Assembly (NCBI GenBank): GCA_030867875.1
Contig: JAOWCC010001634.1
Span: 53,850,021-53,914,020, forward strand
Direction: 5' to 3'
Origin: Actinernus sp. WN-2022
Taxonomy: Eukaryota; Cnidaria; Anthozoa; Actiniaria; Actinernidae
DNA: 64,000 nt
The position numbers were made by a program, and so were the translations under genes. The notes under the pieces were generated by a model. It had not been told where the DNA came from. It saw only the letters and a list, made by a program, of their open reading frames with translations, and did no database searches. Below, piece by piece: positions 10,450 through 19,628 of the stretch. The number at the start of each line of letters is the position of its first letter. Within the stretch, counting starts at the first letter, position 1.

Positions 10450-10800
10450 TTAGAATATGGCGAATAGGCAGGTGGGTTTACTGAGAATACTGCTAAATGC
10501 GTACAGTTTGGGGTATTCCTTAGGGCTAGTTCTTGCAATTTCCGGCACCGTCTGTGCAATAAAGTCTTGAGATTTAATACTGGCAGCCTCGATCAATTCG
10601 TCTTTAAATTCGTTTATAAACGGTAACACCTGTTCAATAAACTTCACTGCCAATTCCAAGCGATATATCACTGTTTCGATGAAGGGTTGACTGACGTTGT
10701 TTTCTTCGTTTTCACAGACATCCAATGTCTTCAAAGCACTGCTGTACTTGATCCGCCATTTTGTTTTTTTAGCTTTCTCAGTCTCGGTTCCATGATACAA
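10450..10800 (-). CDS. Hypothetical protein, 116 residues
   Basis: The open frame has a charged N-terminus (TEKAKKTKWRIKYSSALKTL) followed by a predicted amphipathic helix (RLELAVKFIEQVLPFINEF). I recognise no domain. It lies just upstream of the THAP start on the same strand, so it could be a first exon or an unrelated relic. No promoter or splice evidence decides. Confidence 0.3.
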   Translation of the reverse strand: MYHGTETEKAKKTKWRIKYSSALKTLDVCENEENNVSQPFIETVIYRLELAVKFIEQVLPFINEFKDELIEAASIKSQDFIAQTVPEIARTSPKEYPKLYAFSSILSKPTCLFAIF

Positions 10801-11110
10801 TATTTGTCCGTGTGAGCGGAGTGGACTTGGGCATTTTTGTTGAATAATGTGTTGTTGAATAAACTTTTAATCAAAGTTGAATAAGTATATTAGGGTTGAA
10901 TATATAGAGATTACTTCATGGTTGGTGAGTGCGTACGATTTTTATTCACGAGTTGTGAAGAATTACAAAGGAACGAGCGAGTCCTCGAGACCTCGAGATT
11001 TACTCCAAAATAAATTGTCAAATAAAGATCGCGCGGCGAAATCAACACAAACACCACAAAAAGTTGCGAACGCTTTTATTTCGAGCAAACTGAATGTAAA
11101 AAAATTCCTA

Positions 11111-11614
11111 TCAACAGTAAAAAAAATTCAATAACTCGGAAGAAAGTGAAACAAAATTTACTTTTAAACAATCAGTCTTTAAATGAAGAAATGATAATAA
11201 AAAAATTAGTTCAAAACCGTAGTTTGAAAAGTTCAGTTGACTGCTTTGCGAATTTCTAATCAGAATCAGAAATGGAGAAGACTCCACTTCAGCTTCTTGG
11301 ATTGCCAACTTCGGGGATTGATTGAGGCTGTTAATAGAAATGCTGAATTGACCTCCATGAATAACAGCGCCCGTGAAAAGCGACATCGCTTGCTGGTTAT
11401 GTTGATAATCTGCTGCCGTGCTAGCTGAATGAATTTCAGTCGAGCATTCTGCAACTTGAGATGAATTCGTTTTCTCTAAGCTATGCACATTCCCTGTCGT
11501 CAGTCCACTCAAAGTACGAGACATTTTTACCTGCTGTTTTTCAGAAACCACTGAATAATTTGTGACACTTTGAAGATTTTTATGTTCCGACAGTTGCACA
11601 TCACCCCAACACAT
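11111..11614 (-). CDS. Hypothetical exon with FTGAVIHGGQF motif
   Basis: The frame is serine- and glutamine-rich up to MSLFTGAVIHGGQFSISIN, a motif style I have seen near the C-terminus of cnidarian transposon-associated predicted proteins. The last 60 or so residues look like intron read-through. Compare with cnidarian predicted proteins before assigning any role. It could be a terminal exon of a neighbouring transposon. Confidence 0.3.
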   Translation of the reverse strand: MCWGDVQLSEHKNLQSVTNYSVVSEKQQVKMSRTLSGLTTGNVHSLEKTNSSQVAECSTEIHSASTAADYQHNQQAMSLFTGAVIHGGQFSISINSLNQSPKLAIQEAEVESSPFLILIRNSQSSQLNFSNYGFELIFLLSFLHLKTDCLKVNFVSLSSELLNFFYC

Positions 11615-11882
11615 ATCACGATGTTCTTTACATCCACGGAGCCCGAAGTGGACTGTGTTGGTGAACTAAACTGTATCCAATAGACACTCAGGAGTTGACT
11701 TTCCTAATAATTATTTGTCATACAGCAGTTTTACTTCGTCCTCTGTGAGGGGAACTGAAGCGTTTGGTTTACTACATGTACCTTTGCCTTTCTTCTTGAG
11801 ATCTTTTTGTTTTGACTTTAGGCCGCTCGTGCTCTTTCAAACTGGACGTCTTTCATAATGCTGTAGCCATAATTATTCTTCT

Positions 11883-12381
11883 TTAAAGGGGAACTCAACC
11901 CTAAAATCAACCCAATGTCTATACAAACATGTATTCGAAATAAATAGGTTCTGCTATTTAATTTTTCTGTGTTGCGCGTCTAGCAAGAGAAAATCCGAAA
12001 ACCTTCCTCACAGCCTCCGGTATGTACAGACGGCTCAAGTCTTGTAATTTGTGACGTAGTATACGGGGAATAAATTTGTTTTGCCATGCCGTCCCCTACA
12101 TTGAATAGCAGGCCTAATGGCTTCTAATTGCGGACCATTGTGCTTTCTTTGTGCTAGAGGTGTGATCGTTCTTCCTTGGTATGTGTGACGTACGTTATGG
12201 GGAAATTTGCACTGAATTGAGCCGCCACACAATATAGATTTTTCAGCGGAAAATCGAACTTGGAGACTAATTTTCTCCTCATAGACGCGCAACACAGAAA
12301 AATAAAATATCAGAACTTATTTCTTTAGAATACATCTTTGTAAAGACGTTGGGTTGATTTTAGGGTTTAGTTCTCCTTTAA
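11883..12381. mobile_element. TTAA-flanked MITE (piggyBac/Kolobok-like)
   Basis: The element at 11887-12377 (491 bp) is bounded by TTAA at 11883-11886 and 12378-12381. The termini are long inverted repeats: AGGGGAACTCAACCCTAAAA on the left, the matching TTTTAGGGTTTAGTTCTCCT on the right. Similarity extends about 100 bp inward (GTGTTGCGCGTCTA in the left arm, TAGACGCGCAACAC in the right). A TTAA duplication points to piggyBac or Kolobok as the mobilising superfamily. The short open frame inside is incidental. Confidence 0.9.
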
Positions 12382-12544
12382 ATACCGTTCAAACCTGGCA
12401 ATCATAGCACGCAACGAATTGGGTTCATAATCGCTGATGAATGAATTGAGCTCACGTGGGGGAATTTCTTCTACAGGCCTTGACTCATCTTTTGACTTTT
12501 AGCGTCAAAAATTCTTTAAGCAAAGCGACATTCTGTTCATATAT

Positions 12545-12849
12545 GTAGTTATGATATTGAATCATGTTTGCCGCGTAGCACTAGTAAGTGTAAAGAATGT
12601 GATATAAAGTGGTAAGCTGCAGTGCTAAGTGTGCATGCCCTACGAGGGAAAGAGAAAAAATCTCTGACCCAAGTGGGACTCGAACCCAACGACCTCCAGG
12701 TTACATGTCTGGCGCTCTACCAACTGAGCTATCAAGTCAGATGAGAGCAATCGTGGGTATTGGTGCGTTTTATGGGGTCACGGCGATTATATATGTATAT
12801 GTAGTTATGATATTGAATCATGTTTGCCGCGTAACACTAGTAAGTGTAA
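12545..12849. repeat. About 1.2 units of the 256 bp tRNA-bearing repeat
   Basis: GTAGTTATGATATTGAATCA occurs at 12545 and again at 12801, exactly 256 bp apart. The sequence between is nearly the same as the tandem units at 24.9-25.8 kb. The second partial unit is cut at 12849 by the Harbinger-like element. Confidence 0.9.
12665..12738 (-). tRNA. tRNA-Thr-like sequence (anticodon position reads TGT), A at position 33
   Basis: On the minus strand this folds as a cloverleaf: acceptor GACTTGA paired with TTGGGTC, discriminator A, A box TAGCTCAGTTGG, B box GGTTCGAGTCC and anticodon arm CCAGA-CATGTAA-CCTGG. The anticodon position reads TGT, but base 33 is A rather than the near-universal T, and the closing anticodon-stem pair is A-C. 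A run of six T follows within about ten bases of the 3' end, which fits a Pol III terminator. It is therefore transcribable in principle but doubtful as a working tRNA. Confidence 0.65.
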
Positions 12850-13688
12850 AGGCCTGTTCAAACGGATGCAACATCGTCCAACATGTTGGATCCAACATTG
12901 TTGAACGATGTTGCATGATGTTGGACGGGAGTGTTCAAACGGATCCAACATCAATCCAACATGTTGGATAGTACTGTGATATCGCAAAGGATTCCGGTGC
13001 TGTTTACGTTCGTCTTCGCGATTTCTCGGCCGCCGAGTTGAGCTCGTAAGCCTGTTACTTTAGCTTTTATGTCTGAGATAGTTATACTGATCTAGTCTTT
13101 CTTCCATCTCTTCGTAGGCCCTTTCTCTCTTGTTCCTGATGTGATAATAATCTTTGCTTGAAACGTCCCAAAGGCAAACTCTCTCCTCTAAGTCTAACAG
13201 ATCTAGCAGTTCGTCAACTTCGGCGTCTAACCACTTTCTCGTCTTGCACTTTCTTTCCCTGTGTTTACAGCCTTCCTTTTTCCATTTTTAGGAGTTTTGC
13301 TCCTGTTTTCCTGCTTAAAATCTTCTGAAAGTACTCCACTCTCCGCCATCATAGTGCAAATTGAAATGATCGCCTAATCGTCTGTTAGTAAACAAAATCA
13401 AATCTCCATGGATACAGCGCGAATGACGAATGAAGTGCGCGTGCGCGAGTCCAACATTGTTGGGAAAGCCGTTCAAACGGATCCAACACATGGTTCATCG
13501 ATCACGATAACAAAAGAAATGTTAGACGATGTTGGATGAAAAGTTTGACTAGTTTCAAACTTCATGCAACATCATGCAACATCATCCAACATCGTCCAAC
13601 AGGGTGTTCAAACGGATCCAACATGTTGCATCCAACAATGTTGCATGATGTTGTGCCAACATGTTGCATCCGTTTGAACGGGCCTTAA
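12847..13688. mobile_element. PIF/Harbinger-like non-autonomous element, TAA duplication
   Basis: The 836 bp element at 12850-13685 has inverted termini AGGCCTGTTCAAACGGATGC and GCATCCGTTTGAACGGGCCT. It is flanked by TAA at 12847-12849 and 13686-13688, the 3 bp target type of Harbinger transposons. Both subterminal regions carry repeated CAACATGTTGGATCCAACAT-like palindromes (a perfect 16-mer at 12883-12898). It sits inside a unit of the 256 bp repeat. A degraded MADF gene lies in the middle. Confidence 0.87.
13060..13349 (-). pseudogene. MADF (Myb/SANT-like) domain relic of a Harbinger accessory gene
   Basis: From an ATG at 13349 the frame reads MAESGVLSEDFKQENRSK, then shifts frame near 13265. 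It continues as RKWLDAEVDELLDLLDLEER, CLWDVSSKDYYHIRNKRERA and YEEMEERL before a stop at 13060-13062. The spacing of Trp, LWD, DY and R-x2-R-x-A-x-E-E fits a MADF domain, the Myb-like protein carried by many PIF/Harbinger transposons. This supports the superfamily call from the TAA duplication. Confidence 0.75.
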
Positions 13689-13689
13689 A

Positions 13690-14075
13690 GAATAGCTTAC
13701 CACTTTATATATTATATTCTTTACATTCTGTTCAGTTTTCTTCTTGGTAATTTCATTTACTTGTCCTTCGATAAATTACTCTACTGAAGTTATATCTGCA
13801 AACCTTGAATTGCTCGAAAAGACGCCATGATTCACTTTTTGCTTAGTGAAGCCGTCAGTGAAAAGCGGCAAAACCGATACGATTTTTGTCACTAGTGAAA
13901 AATTTCGTCTGCAGCCTCTGATTGGTCATACGATATTTTTCACTAGTGAGAAAAGTCGTCCGACCAATCACATTGCTTGTAGTCTGTAACGGATCATCTT
14001 TATTTGGCAATTTATTTTGGAGTAAATCTCAGTACGTATATAATAAAAATAGTAGCCAATGTTGAAGTTGAATTC
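13690..14075. other. Non-coding stretch
   Basis: The first 45 bp (AATAGCTTACCACTTTATAT) resemble the 256 bp repeat in inverted orientation. Two copies of TTTTTCACTAGTGA-like sequence lie at about 13888-13945. No gene is visible. Confidence 0.4.
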
Positions 14076-14240
14076 AAATATATGTTGTTGAATGCAATTA
14101 TATTTTGTTGAATGCAATTATATGTTGTTGAATGCAAATATATGTTGTTGAATTGGCAAATACATATGTTGTTGAATGCAATTATATTTTGTTCAAAGGA
14201 ATTATATGCTGTTGAATGCAGTTATATGCATTGTTGAATT
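14076..14240 (+). repeat. About 19-20 bp minisatellite, TATGTTGTTGAATGCAAT
   Basis: Seven or eight imperfect copies of ATATGTTGTTGAATGCAATT occur in a row with variable spacing. No coding function. Confidence 0.85.
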
Positions 14241-14329
14241 TTGCAACAAATGGCCAACCATACATGGCTTTTACCAAATGTAGTTGAGCCACCATACATT
14301 TTAATATATGCGGTAAACACATGTGGCAC

Positions 14330-14478
14330 CGTAAATACGTTGTCGGTAAGTGGTCGGTAAGTGGTCGGTAAGTGGTCGGTAAGTGGTCGGTAAAATTGTG
14401 TCGGTAAGTGGTTGGCAAGCTGTTGGCAAGCTGTCGGTAAGCTGTCGGTAAGCTGTCGGTAAGCTGTCGGTAAGTGGT
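14330..14478 (+). repeat. 11 bp minisatellite GGTCGGTAAGT / TGTCGGTAAGC
   Basis: About twelve copies occur, the first block GTGGTCGGTAA, the second GCTGTCGGTAA. The left flank contains CACCGTAAATACG, the reverse complement of a flank sequence seen at the related arrays near 3.4, 16.7 and 54.5 kb. At about 14255-14300 there is also one inverted unit of the AAAGCCATACGGTGGCTCAA repeat that is expanded at 18-19 kb. Confidence 0.88.
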
Positions 14479-15016
14479 TGACTCATTTGAACCAAAATAT
14501 GCTTTATACCTTCTTAAGTTTCCAACGTTCTGGCAACGATAACCCGCTTCGATAACAGATAACAAATTAAAATATCCGCGGCACTCACTGTTGGGCCTCT
14601 CCTGTTGTGTCAAAAACAAGACAATCAGTCTGAAAGCGCATGAATCGTTATCTCATACTGGCCCAAGAATATTTTTAAACAAAATACGCTTAATAGCTTC
14701 CAAAGTTTCCAACGTTGTGACAACGATAAACCCCTTCGAATTTCGCTCTTTGTTCCGTTCGAAATTTCGCCAAAAAATCGATCAGATACGTGAAAATTCG
14801 AATGCCAAGGCGAAATATCGCCAACCTGCGAGCGACATTTCGAAGATATTTCGTTTATTGTCAAACGAAAAGGTTATCGAAATATCGTACGTGTTCATTG
14901 CACAATTTCGTATTTTAACCTTTCTTTCACCAGGATTAAAGCGTGACAAATTCGAATTCATGACAAACAATTTTACAAACGTTTTGGTAAATACCCTGCG
15001 TGCCAGAGGCGTCAAA

Positions 15017-15139
15017 AAGTGCCGACACCACTTTGTGGTTTGCTTTTCTTGGACTGATTAAAAGAGTGGGAGTACTGTCTACATATTAAATCCCTAGGCT
15101 TTATAAACATGGGTTGGAAGAAACTTATATCGTACTTCA
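15017..15139 (+). repeat. 123 bp direct repeat, copy 1
   Basis: These 123 bases appear identical to 17802-17924. The copy starts AAGTGCCGACACCACTTTG and ends TATATCGTACTTCA. The flanks differ on both sides. No coding role is visible. Confidence 0.93.
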
Positions 15140-15404
15140 AACCCTAACCCAAACCCATTACGTGCTTTCTAACCTAAATGACCAGCTAGTGATAAAACAA
15201 TGCATTAAATACACACATGATTACTCACTTTTTATTTTAGCAGTCAAAATTACTGTGTTTCTAAGGTCACGTCCCCGTCCCCCCGTTCCCGCGTCCCCGT
15301 CCATGTTTTACGACCATCCCAAAAAGTCAGGATTCTAAAATAATGGTATGTAATCAACTAAAGTCGATTGAGGTATGCTAACCGCCGTGGAAAGCGAGTA
15401 GCAG

Positions 15405-15434
15405 CTGACGTTTCGAGCGCTAGCCCTTCGTCAG
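15405..15434 (-). ncRNA. Hammerhead ribozyme-like motif of a Penelope element
   Basis: On the minus strand CTGACGA is followed by a short stem-loop (GGGC-TAGC-GCTC) and GAAAC, then GTC. These are the two conserved core boxes (CUGANGA and GAAA) and a possible GUC cleavage site in the right order. Penelope-like elements are known to carry minimal hammerheads in their terminal repeats, and this one lies downstream of a Penelope endonuclease relic. Stem III looks extremely short and CTGAC/GTCAG could pair instead, so activity is unproven. Confidence 0.5.
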
Positions 15435-15479
15435 AGCAAAAGAGGGAATTGTGGGTAGGGAAATGGTTTAGTATCGAGT

Positions 15480-15605
15480 GCATGCTTACCGCTGAGGAAA
15501 CATGTACTCGGATCAATTGGGATCAAAGGAAATTGCGCCAATGCATGATTACCGCTAAGGAACATGTGCTCGGATCAATTGTGATCAAAGAAAAGTGCGC
15601 CAACA
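15480..15605 (+). repeat. Two tandem copies of a roughly 60 bp unit
   Basis: GCATGCTTACCGCTGAGGAA and GCATGATTACCGCTAAGGAA begin two adjacent units that also share CTCGGATCAATTG and GTGCGCCAA-like ends. They lie in the presumed 3' region of the Penelope relic. Confidence 0.75.
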
Positions 15606-15697
15606 ATAGAAATGCTAATAGTTGTAACAGCAAGTGTTGATGAGTAAGCTAAGGAAACATGCTGATCTCAGTGTGAGTGAATACGTGAATTCTGAAA

Positions 15698-16262
15698 TTA
15701 AATGAACGAAAAGCGTTCATTAATACCGTGAGGTGACAAAGTTCCTAATTTGAAAATAAAGTTCTGTTCTTTGCGTTTACGAGTGTCGGTAGTACCTTGA
15801 TGCAGAGAAATGCCGCATACAGTGATGTGATCAATGCAATGACCAGGAAGGTTAAAGTGACGAGCTACAGGTTTGGCGAGATCCTTGCTGTTAGTTCTAA
15901 CATCTAACAAGTGTTCGCGGAATCGATCTCCTAATCTTCGCCCTGTTTCTCCGATGTAGAGTTTGTTACAAAGTGTGCAGGTGATGCAATAAATGACATT
16001 ACTGGAAGTACAATCAAAATGATCACTGACTTTAAGAGAGCTTTTCGGTCCTGAAATAGATGTCGTAGGTTTAGTGTAAGCACAGGTATTGCATCGTGTC
16101 CTAGAACATTTAAAAGTGCCTGGTTGAAGATCAGGTTGTAGTGATCCTTTGACTAGGGAATCACGGAGATTCTTGTCACGTTTGAAAGAAATGAGAGGAG
16201 GCTGCGGGAAAATAGAGGCGGTCTCTGGGATCACTCTGTAAAATCTTAAAGTTCCTCTGGAT
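15698..16262 (-). pseudogene. Penelope-like element, GIY-YIG endonuclease end
   Basis: This is the C-terminal endonuclease of a Penelope-like retroelement. It contains a Cys-rich segment (CSRTRCNTC), then VIYCITCTLCNKLYIGETGR (the GIY-YIG core, with the catalytic Arg in RLGDRFREHL), a conserved His-containing block (ARHFNLPGH) and the Glu of KRKEQNFI. It ends INERFSFI. The upstream part (NFKILQSD) is in another frame after a shift near 16215, and no reverse transcriptase is attached. The element is therefore a 5'-truncated relic. The hammerhead-like motif at 15405-15434 lies on the same strand downstream, where a terminal repeat would be. Confidence 0.9.
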
Positions 16263-16613
16263 AATAATAGATTTGCCGCAGTGTGCCGCAGTGTGCCGCA
16301 GTTTGTTTAAAGAACACGTGATATCACGTGGGAATCCAAGATGGCGCAGGTTCACTAATTTACGAACATGCTGCAAAGAAGAAAAGACGGATATATTGAG
16401 TTCACTATTTTCATCAATATCCAACTATCTACAACGTAGTAAGAATACGCTATTGACAAATTCCATTCTAACATTGGAAAGCTACGTGATATCAAGAGCG
16501 TAGCGTGTATGTACGCACATACGCACAGGTTGAGACGAAAATTCCCTGTTTGTACTATCAGCTGGATTTTACTTTGAGACGAAAATTCCCTGTGGAAACC
16601 ATTCCTCAAGTAC

Positions 16614-16712
16614 TGTCGGTAAGCTGTCGGTAAGCTGTTGGTACGATGTCGGTAAGCTGTCGGTAAGCTGTCGGTAAGCTGTCGGTAAGCTGTTGGTAAG
16701 CTGTTGGTAAGA
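16614..16712 (+). repeat. 11 bp minisatellite GTCGGTAAGCT with conserved flank
   Basis: Nine or so copies of CTGTCGGTAAG / CTGTTGGTAAG occur, followed by TTACGGTGCAACTTGTTCAC and TTTAGCC, a flank shared with the arrays near 3.4 and 54.5 kb. Confidence 0.88.
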
Positions 16713-16989
16713 ATTTACGGTGCAACTTGTTCACTTTAGCCAAATGAAATGCCTCAAATACTTTATATAACACATTATTTTGGTCTCACCTACATAAAGT
16801 ATAGTGAATGCCATTTGGTCTCTCGATCACCTATTAGTTCCGTATCGTAATCTGAACATATGCCACATGTGTTCGAGTTAGCAGTTAATAAAACTTCAAG
16901 TTAAATTCACGCAAATTAAGTGTCGTGCAAACACTCAGTGTCAACTTCAAATCAACTTTCGCAGTATTATTTATCATTTCATCTGTTAT

Positions 16990-17725
16990 TTCGACGGACG
17001 GTCGAAATGCACTCATTAAAACTAACACTTTAGAATGTTCTATTTTCGTTTCATTCACAATTCAAACGGCAGGTTGAAACACACTCTTCAATAAAACTAA
17101 CACTTTAGAATGTTTTATTTTCGCTTCAGTCAGAACTTGAACAGCGGGTCGAAATGCACCTCGTCAATAAAACTAAAACTTTAGAATGTTTTATTTTCGC
17201 TTCATTCAGAACTCAAATGGCAGGTCGATAGGTTTTATTTTCGTTTCAGTCAGAACTCAAACAGCGGGTCGAAACGCACCTCGTCGATAAAACTAAAACT
17301 TTAGAATGTTTTATTTTCGCTTCATTCAGAACTCAAATGGCAGGTCGAAATGCACTTGTAAATAAAACTAACACTTGAGAATGTTTTATTTCCGTTTCAG
17401 TCAGAACTCGAACGGTGGGTTGAAATGCACTCGTCAATAAAACTAACACTTGAGAATGTTTTCAGAACTCGAATGGCAGGTCAAAATGCACTTGTCAATA
17501 AAACTAACAGTTTAGAATGTTTTACATTGTATTTTCGTTTCAGTCAGAACTCGAACGGCGGGTCGAAATACACTCGTGAATAAAACTAACAGTTTAGAAT
17601 GTTTTATTTTCGTTTCAGTCAGAACTCGAACGGTGGGTCGCCGAAAAGCACTCTTCAATAAAACTAACCCTTTACAATGTTTTATTTTCAATTCATTCAG
17701 AACTCAAACGGCGGGTCGAGATGCA
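16990..17725 (+). repeat. About 76 bp satellite, nine copies
   Basis: Copies of AATAAAACTAACACTTTAGA are found near 17018, 17092, 17167, 17285, 17361, 17436, 17499, 17581 and 17659. They alternate with TTTCAGTCAGAACTCGAACG and GGCGGGTCGAAATGCAC. Spacing is mostly 75-82 bp, with one longer and one shorter unit. There is no coding signal. Confidence 0.9.
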
Positions 17726-17801
17726 ATACGTGAATACCATGGGATGCTCTAGCATTATTGCAGCTTCTTTCTTCAAAGAGACCATGAAAACTTTGAAGAT
17801 G

Positions 17802-17924
17802 AAGTGCCGACACCACTTTGTGGTTTGCTTTTCTTGGACTGATTAAAAGAGTGGGAGTACTGTCTACATATTAAATCCCTAGGCTTTATAAACATGGGTT
17901 GGAAGAAACTTATATCGTACTTCA
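17802..17924 (+). repeat. 123 bp direct repeat, copy 2
   Basis: Appears identical to 15017-15139 at every base I compared, 2,785 bp away in the same orientation. Confidence 0.93.
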
Positions 17925-18084
17925 TATATGCAAATCAAATAAAAGGTAAATTTAGGCCGCAGTGACCCGAAGTGGCTCGCGTTTCTCAAGTTGCAATAAA
18001 AGAGTGAGGCACTGGAGAGTGGACGAAAAGGTTACACTGTATTTCAATTACATCATGAAGAGCAAATAATAAGTGCCTTAACTT

Positions 18085-18238
18085 TGTGTACGGCAAAAGC
18101 CATACGGTGCGACTCAACTACATGCACATACGGCAAAAGCCATACGGTGCGACTCAACTACATGCACATACGGCAAAAGCCATACGGTGCGACTCAACTA
18201 CATGCACATACGGCAAAAGCCATATTGTTGCCTCAACA
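18085..18238 (+). repeat. 40 bp tandem repeat, four copies
   Basis: The unit ACATACGGCAAAAGCCATAC plus GGTGCGACTCAACTACATGC recurs with an exact 40 bp period. The last copy ends CTCAACAAC, matching the 31 bp array beyond the LINE insertion at 18239. Confidence 0.92.
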
Positions 18239-18650
18239 ACATGATGATGATGATCTAACTTTATTTAAACACGCTGACTTAAAAGCTGGTTTCCAAGAGA
18301 GGCGTGCATTAAAATTATAAACATCTCAATATCTGATTATAATTACTAATACTTATCCTATGCTAATATACATAATTGATAAAGTAATCTATATGGTAAT
18401 ATAAAATCTAAAAAATACTATAATACACAATAAAAAAATTAACAATATATTTCTATGCACAATAACTAGTTTACTAACTTCTAACTAAAACTAAAACTAA
18501 CTAACTAACTCACTAACTAAAAGTAAAGCCTGAGGATAGTTTGTTGCAAAACGATCCATATGAGTTTAAACCCCTTATGCCCTCTGGTACATGTACCTTA
18601 TTCCATATTTGAGCTCTACAAAAGCTAAAGCTCTTTTTTAAAAACACACG
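18239..18650 (-). mobile_element. 3' end of a LINE with (ATC)n tail, inside a minisatellite
   Basis: On the minus strand a short coding end (about 18648-18513, KKSFSFCRAQIWNKV, resembling the GAxLWNSL block of LINE reverse transcriptases) is followed by a 3' UTR, TTTAAATAAAGTTAG and a (CAT)n tail at 18239-18250. Both sides are copies of the CCATACGGTGGCTCAACAAC repeat, so the element landed in that array. Confidence 0.75.
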
Positions 18651-19065
18651 GTAAAAGCCATGTGGTGGCTCAACAACATACGGTAAAGCCATACAGTGGC
18701 TCAACAACATACGTTAAAGCCATACGGTGGCTCAACAACATGCGGTAGAGCCATACAGTGGCTCAACAACATACGGTAAAGCCATACAGTGGCTCAACAA
18801 CATACGTTAAAGCCATACGGTGGCTCAACAACATACGGTAAAGCCATACGGTGGCTCAACAACATACGGTAAAAGCCATACGGTTGCTCAACAACATACG
18901 GTAAAGCCATACAGTGGCTCAACAACATACGGTAAAGCCATACGGTGGCTCAACAACATACGTTAAAGCCATACGGTGGCTCAACAACATACGGTAAAGC
19001 CATACGGTGGCTCAACAACATACGGTAAAAGCCATACGGTTGCTCAACAACATACAGTAAAAGGT
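18651..19065 (+). repeat. 31 bp minisatellite, about 13 copies
   Basis: The unit is ACAACATACGGTAAAGCCAT plus ACGGTGGCTCA. Variants (CAGTGG, CGTTAAAG, the longer GTAAAAG...GGTTGCTC) recur in order over four to five units, which suggests higher-order duplication. It is related to the 40 bp array upstream. Confidence 0.92.
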
Positions 19066-19199
19066 ATAAGGTGGTAAAAGGTATGGAGTTTACCGAACGG
19101 AAATTAGCACATGTGGTAACCGAATATTCGTTTTACCGAAACACATACGGTGCTGCATTCGGTTGAAAAACTTTTGTCAGGGACTGTACTGTATCTGTT

Positions 19200-19560
19200 T
19201 ATTTGATCGGTAAATACATAAATAAATAAGTAAATCGATGAATAAGTAAATATAAGCTTATTACAGCTAATGGCAACAATATAGAAATACAGTAAGTAGT
19301 ATTAGGCCAGAAAAGACAGGACTTGCTTGCTAAAGCTTTCAGGGCTTTTTGTATTCACTACATGCTCTGGGAGATTATTCCAGGCAGGAATAGTATGGGG
19401 AAAAGAGAGTACTTAAAGACATCAGTGCGTACAAGGAAGTGATTGTAATTTTTAGAGTGCTTCCACCATGTAACCCCGGTAGATAGGGCGGCATACTGAG
19501 TTGGCTCAATGGCGTTAAGGCCAAGGGTGGCTTTGTAAAAAAAGTTTAGGCGGAGGCACT
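19200..19560 (-). pseudogene. LINE reverse transcriptase C-terminal fragment with (TTTA)n-like tail
   Basis: On the minus strand, RTDVFKYSLFPILFLPGI resembles the C-terminal RTxxFKYSFFPRTIxxWN block of CR1/L2-type LINEs, preceded by LNAIEPTQYAALSTGVTWW. The 3' side ends in an AAATAAATAAGTAAAT-like run at about 19210-19250. The open frame extends to 19783 but the upstream part is unrelated. Confidence 0.6.
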
Positions 19561-19628
19561 CAGACCCGCCATTTAGAAAGGAGGGCACTGGAGTAGTCCT
19601 GGTAAACGAACCGTGCCACACGTCGCTG

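Noticed and set aside
12035..12295. 86-codon frame on minus
   Set aside because: It lies entirely inside the TTAA MITE and overlaps its inverted arm.
15017..17924. Treating the 123 bp direct repeats as long terminal repeats of a retrotransposon
   Set aside because: The ends do not form TG...CA, no short target duplication flanks them, and the interior lacks gag-pol in the right orientation.
18085..19065. CRISPR-like array
   Set aside because: Units abut or vary only slightly and there are no unique spacers; the context is eukaryotic.
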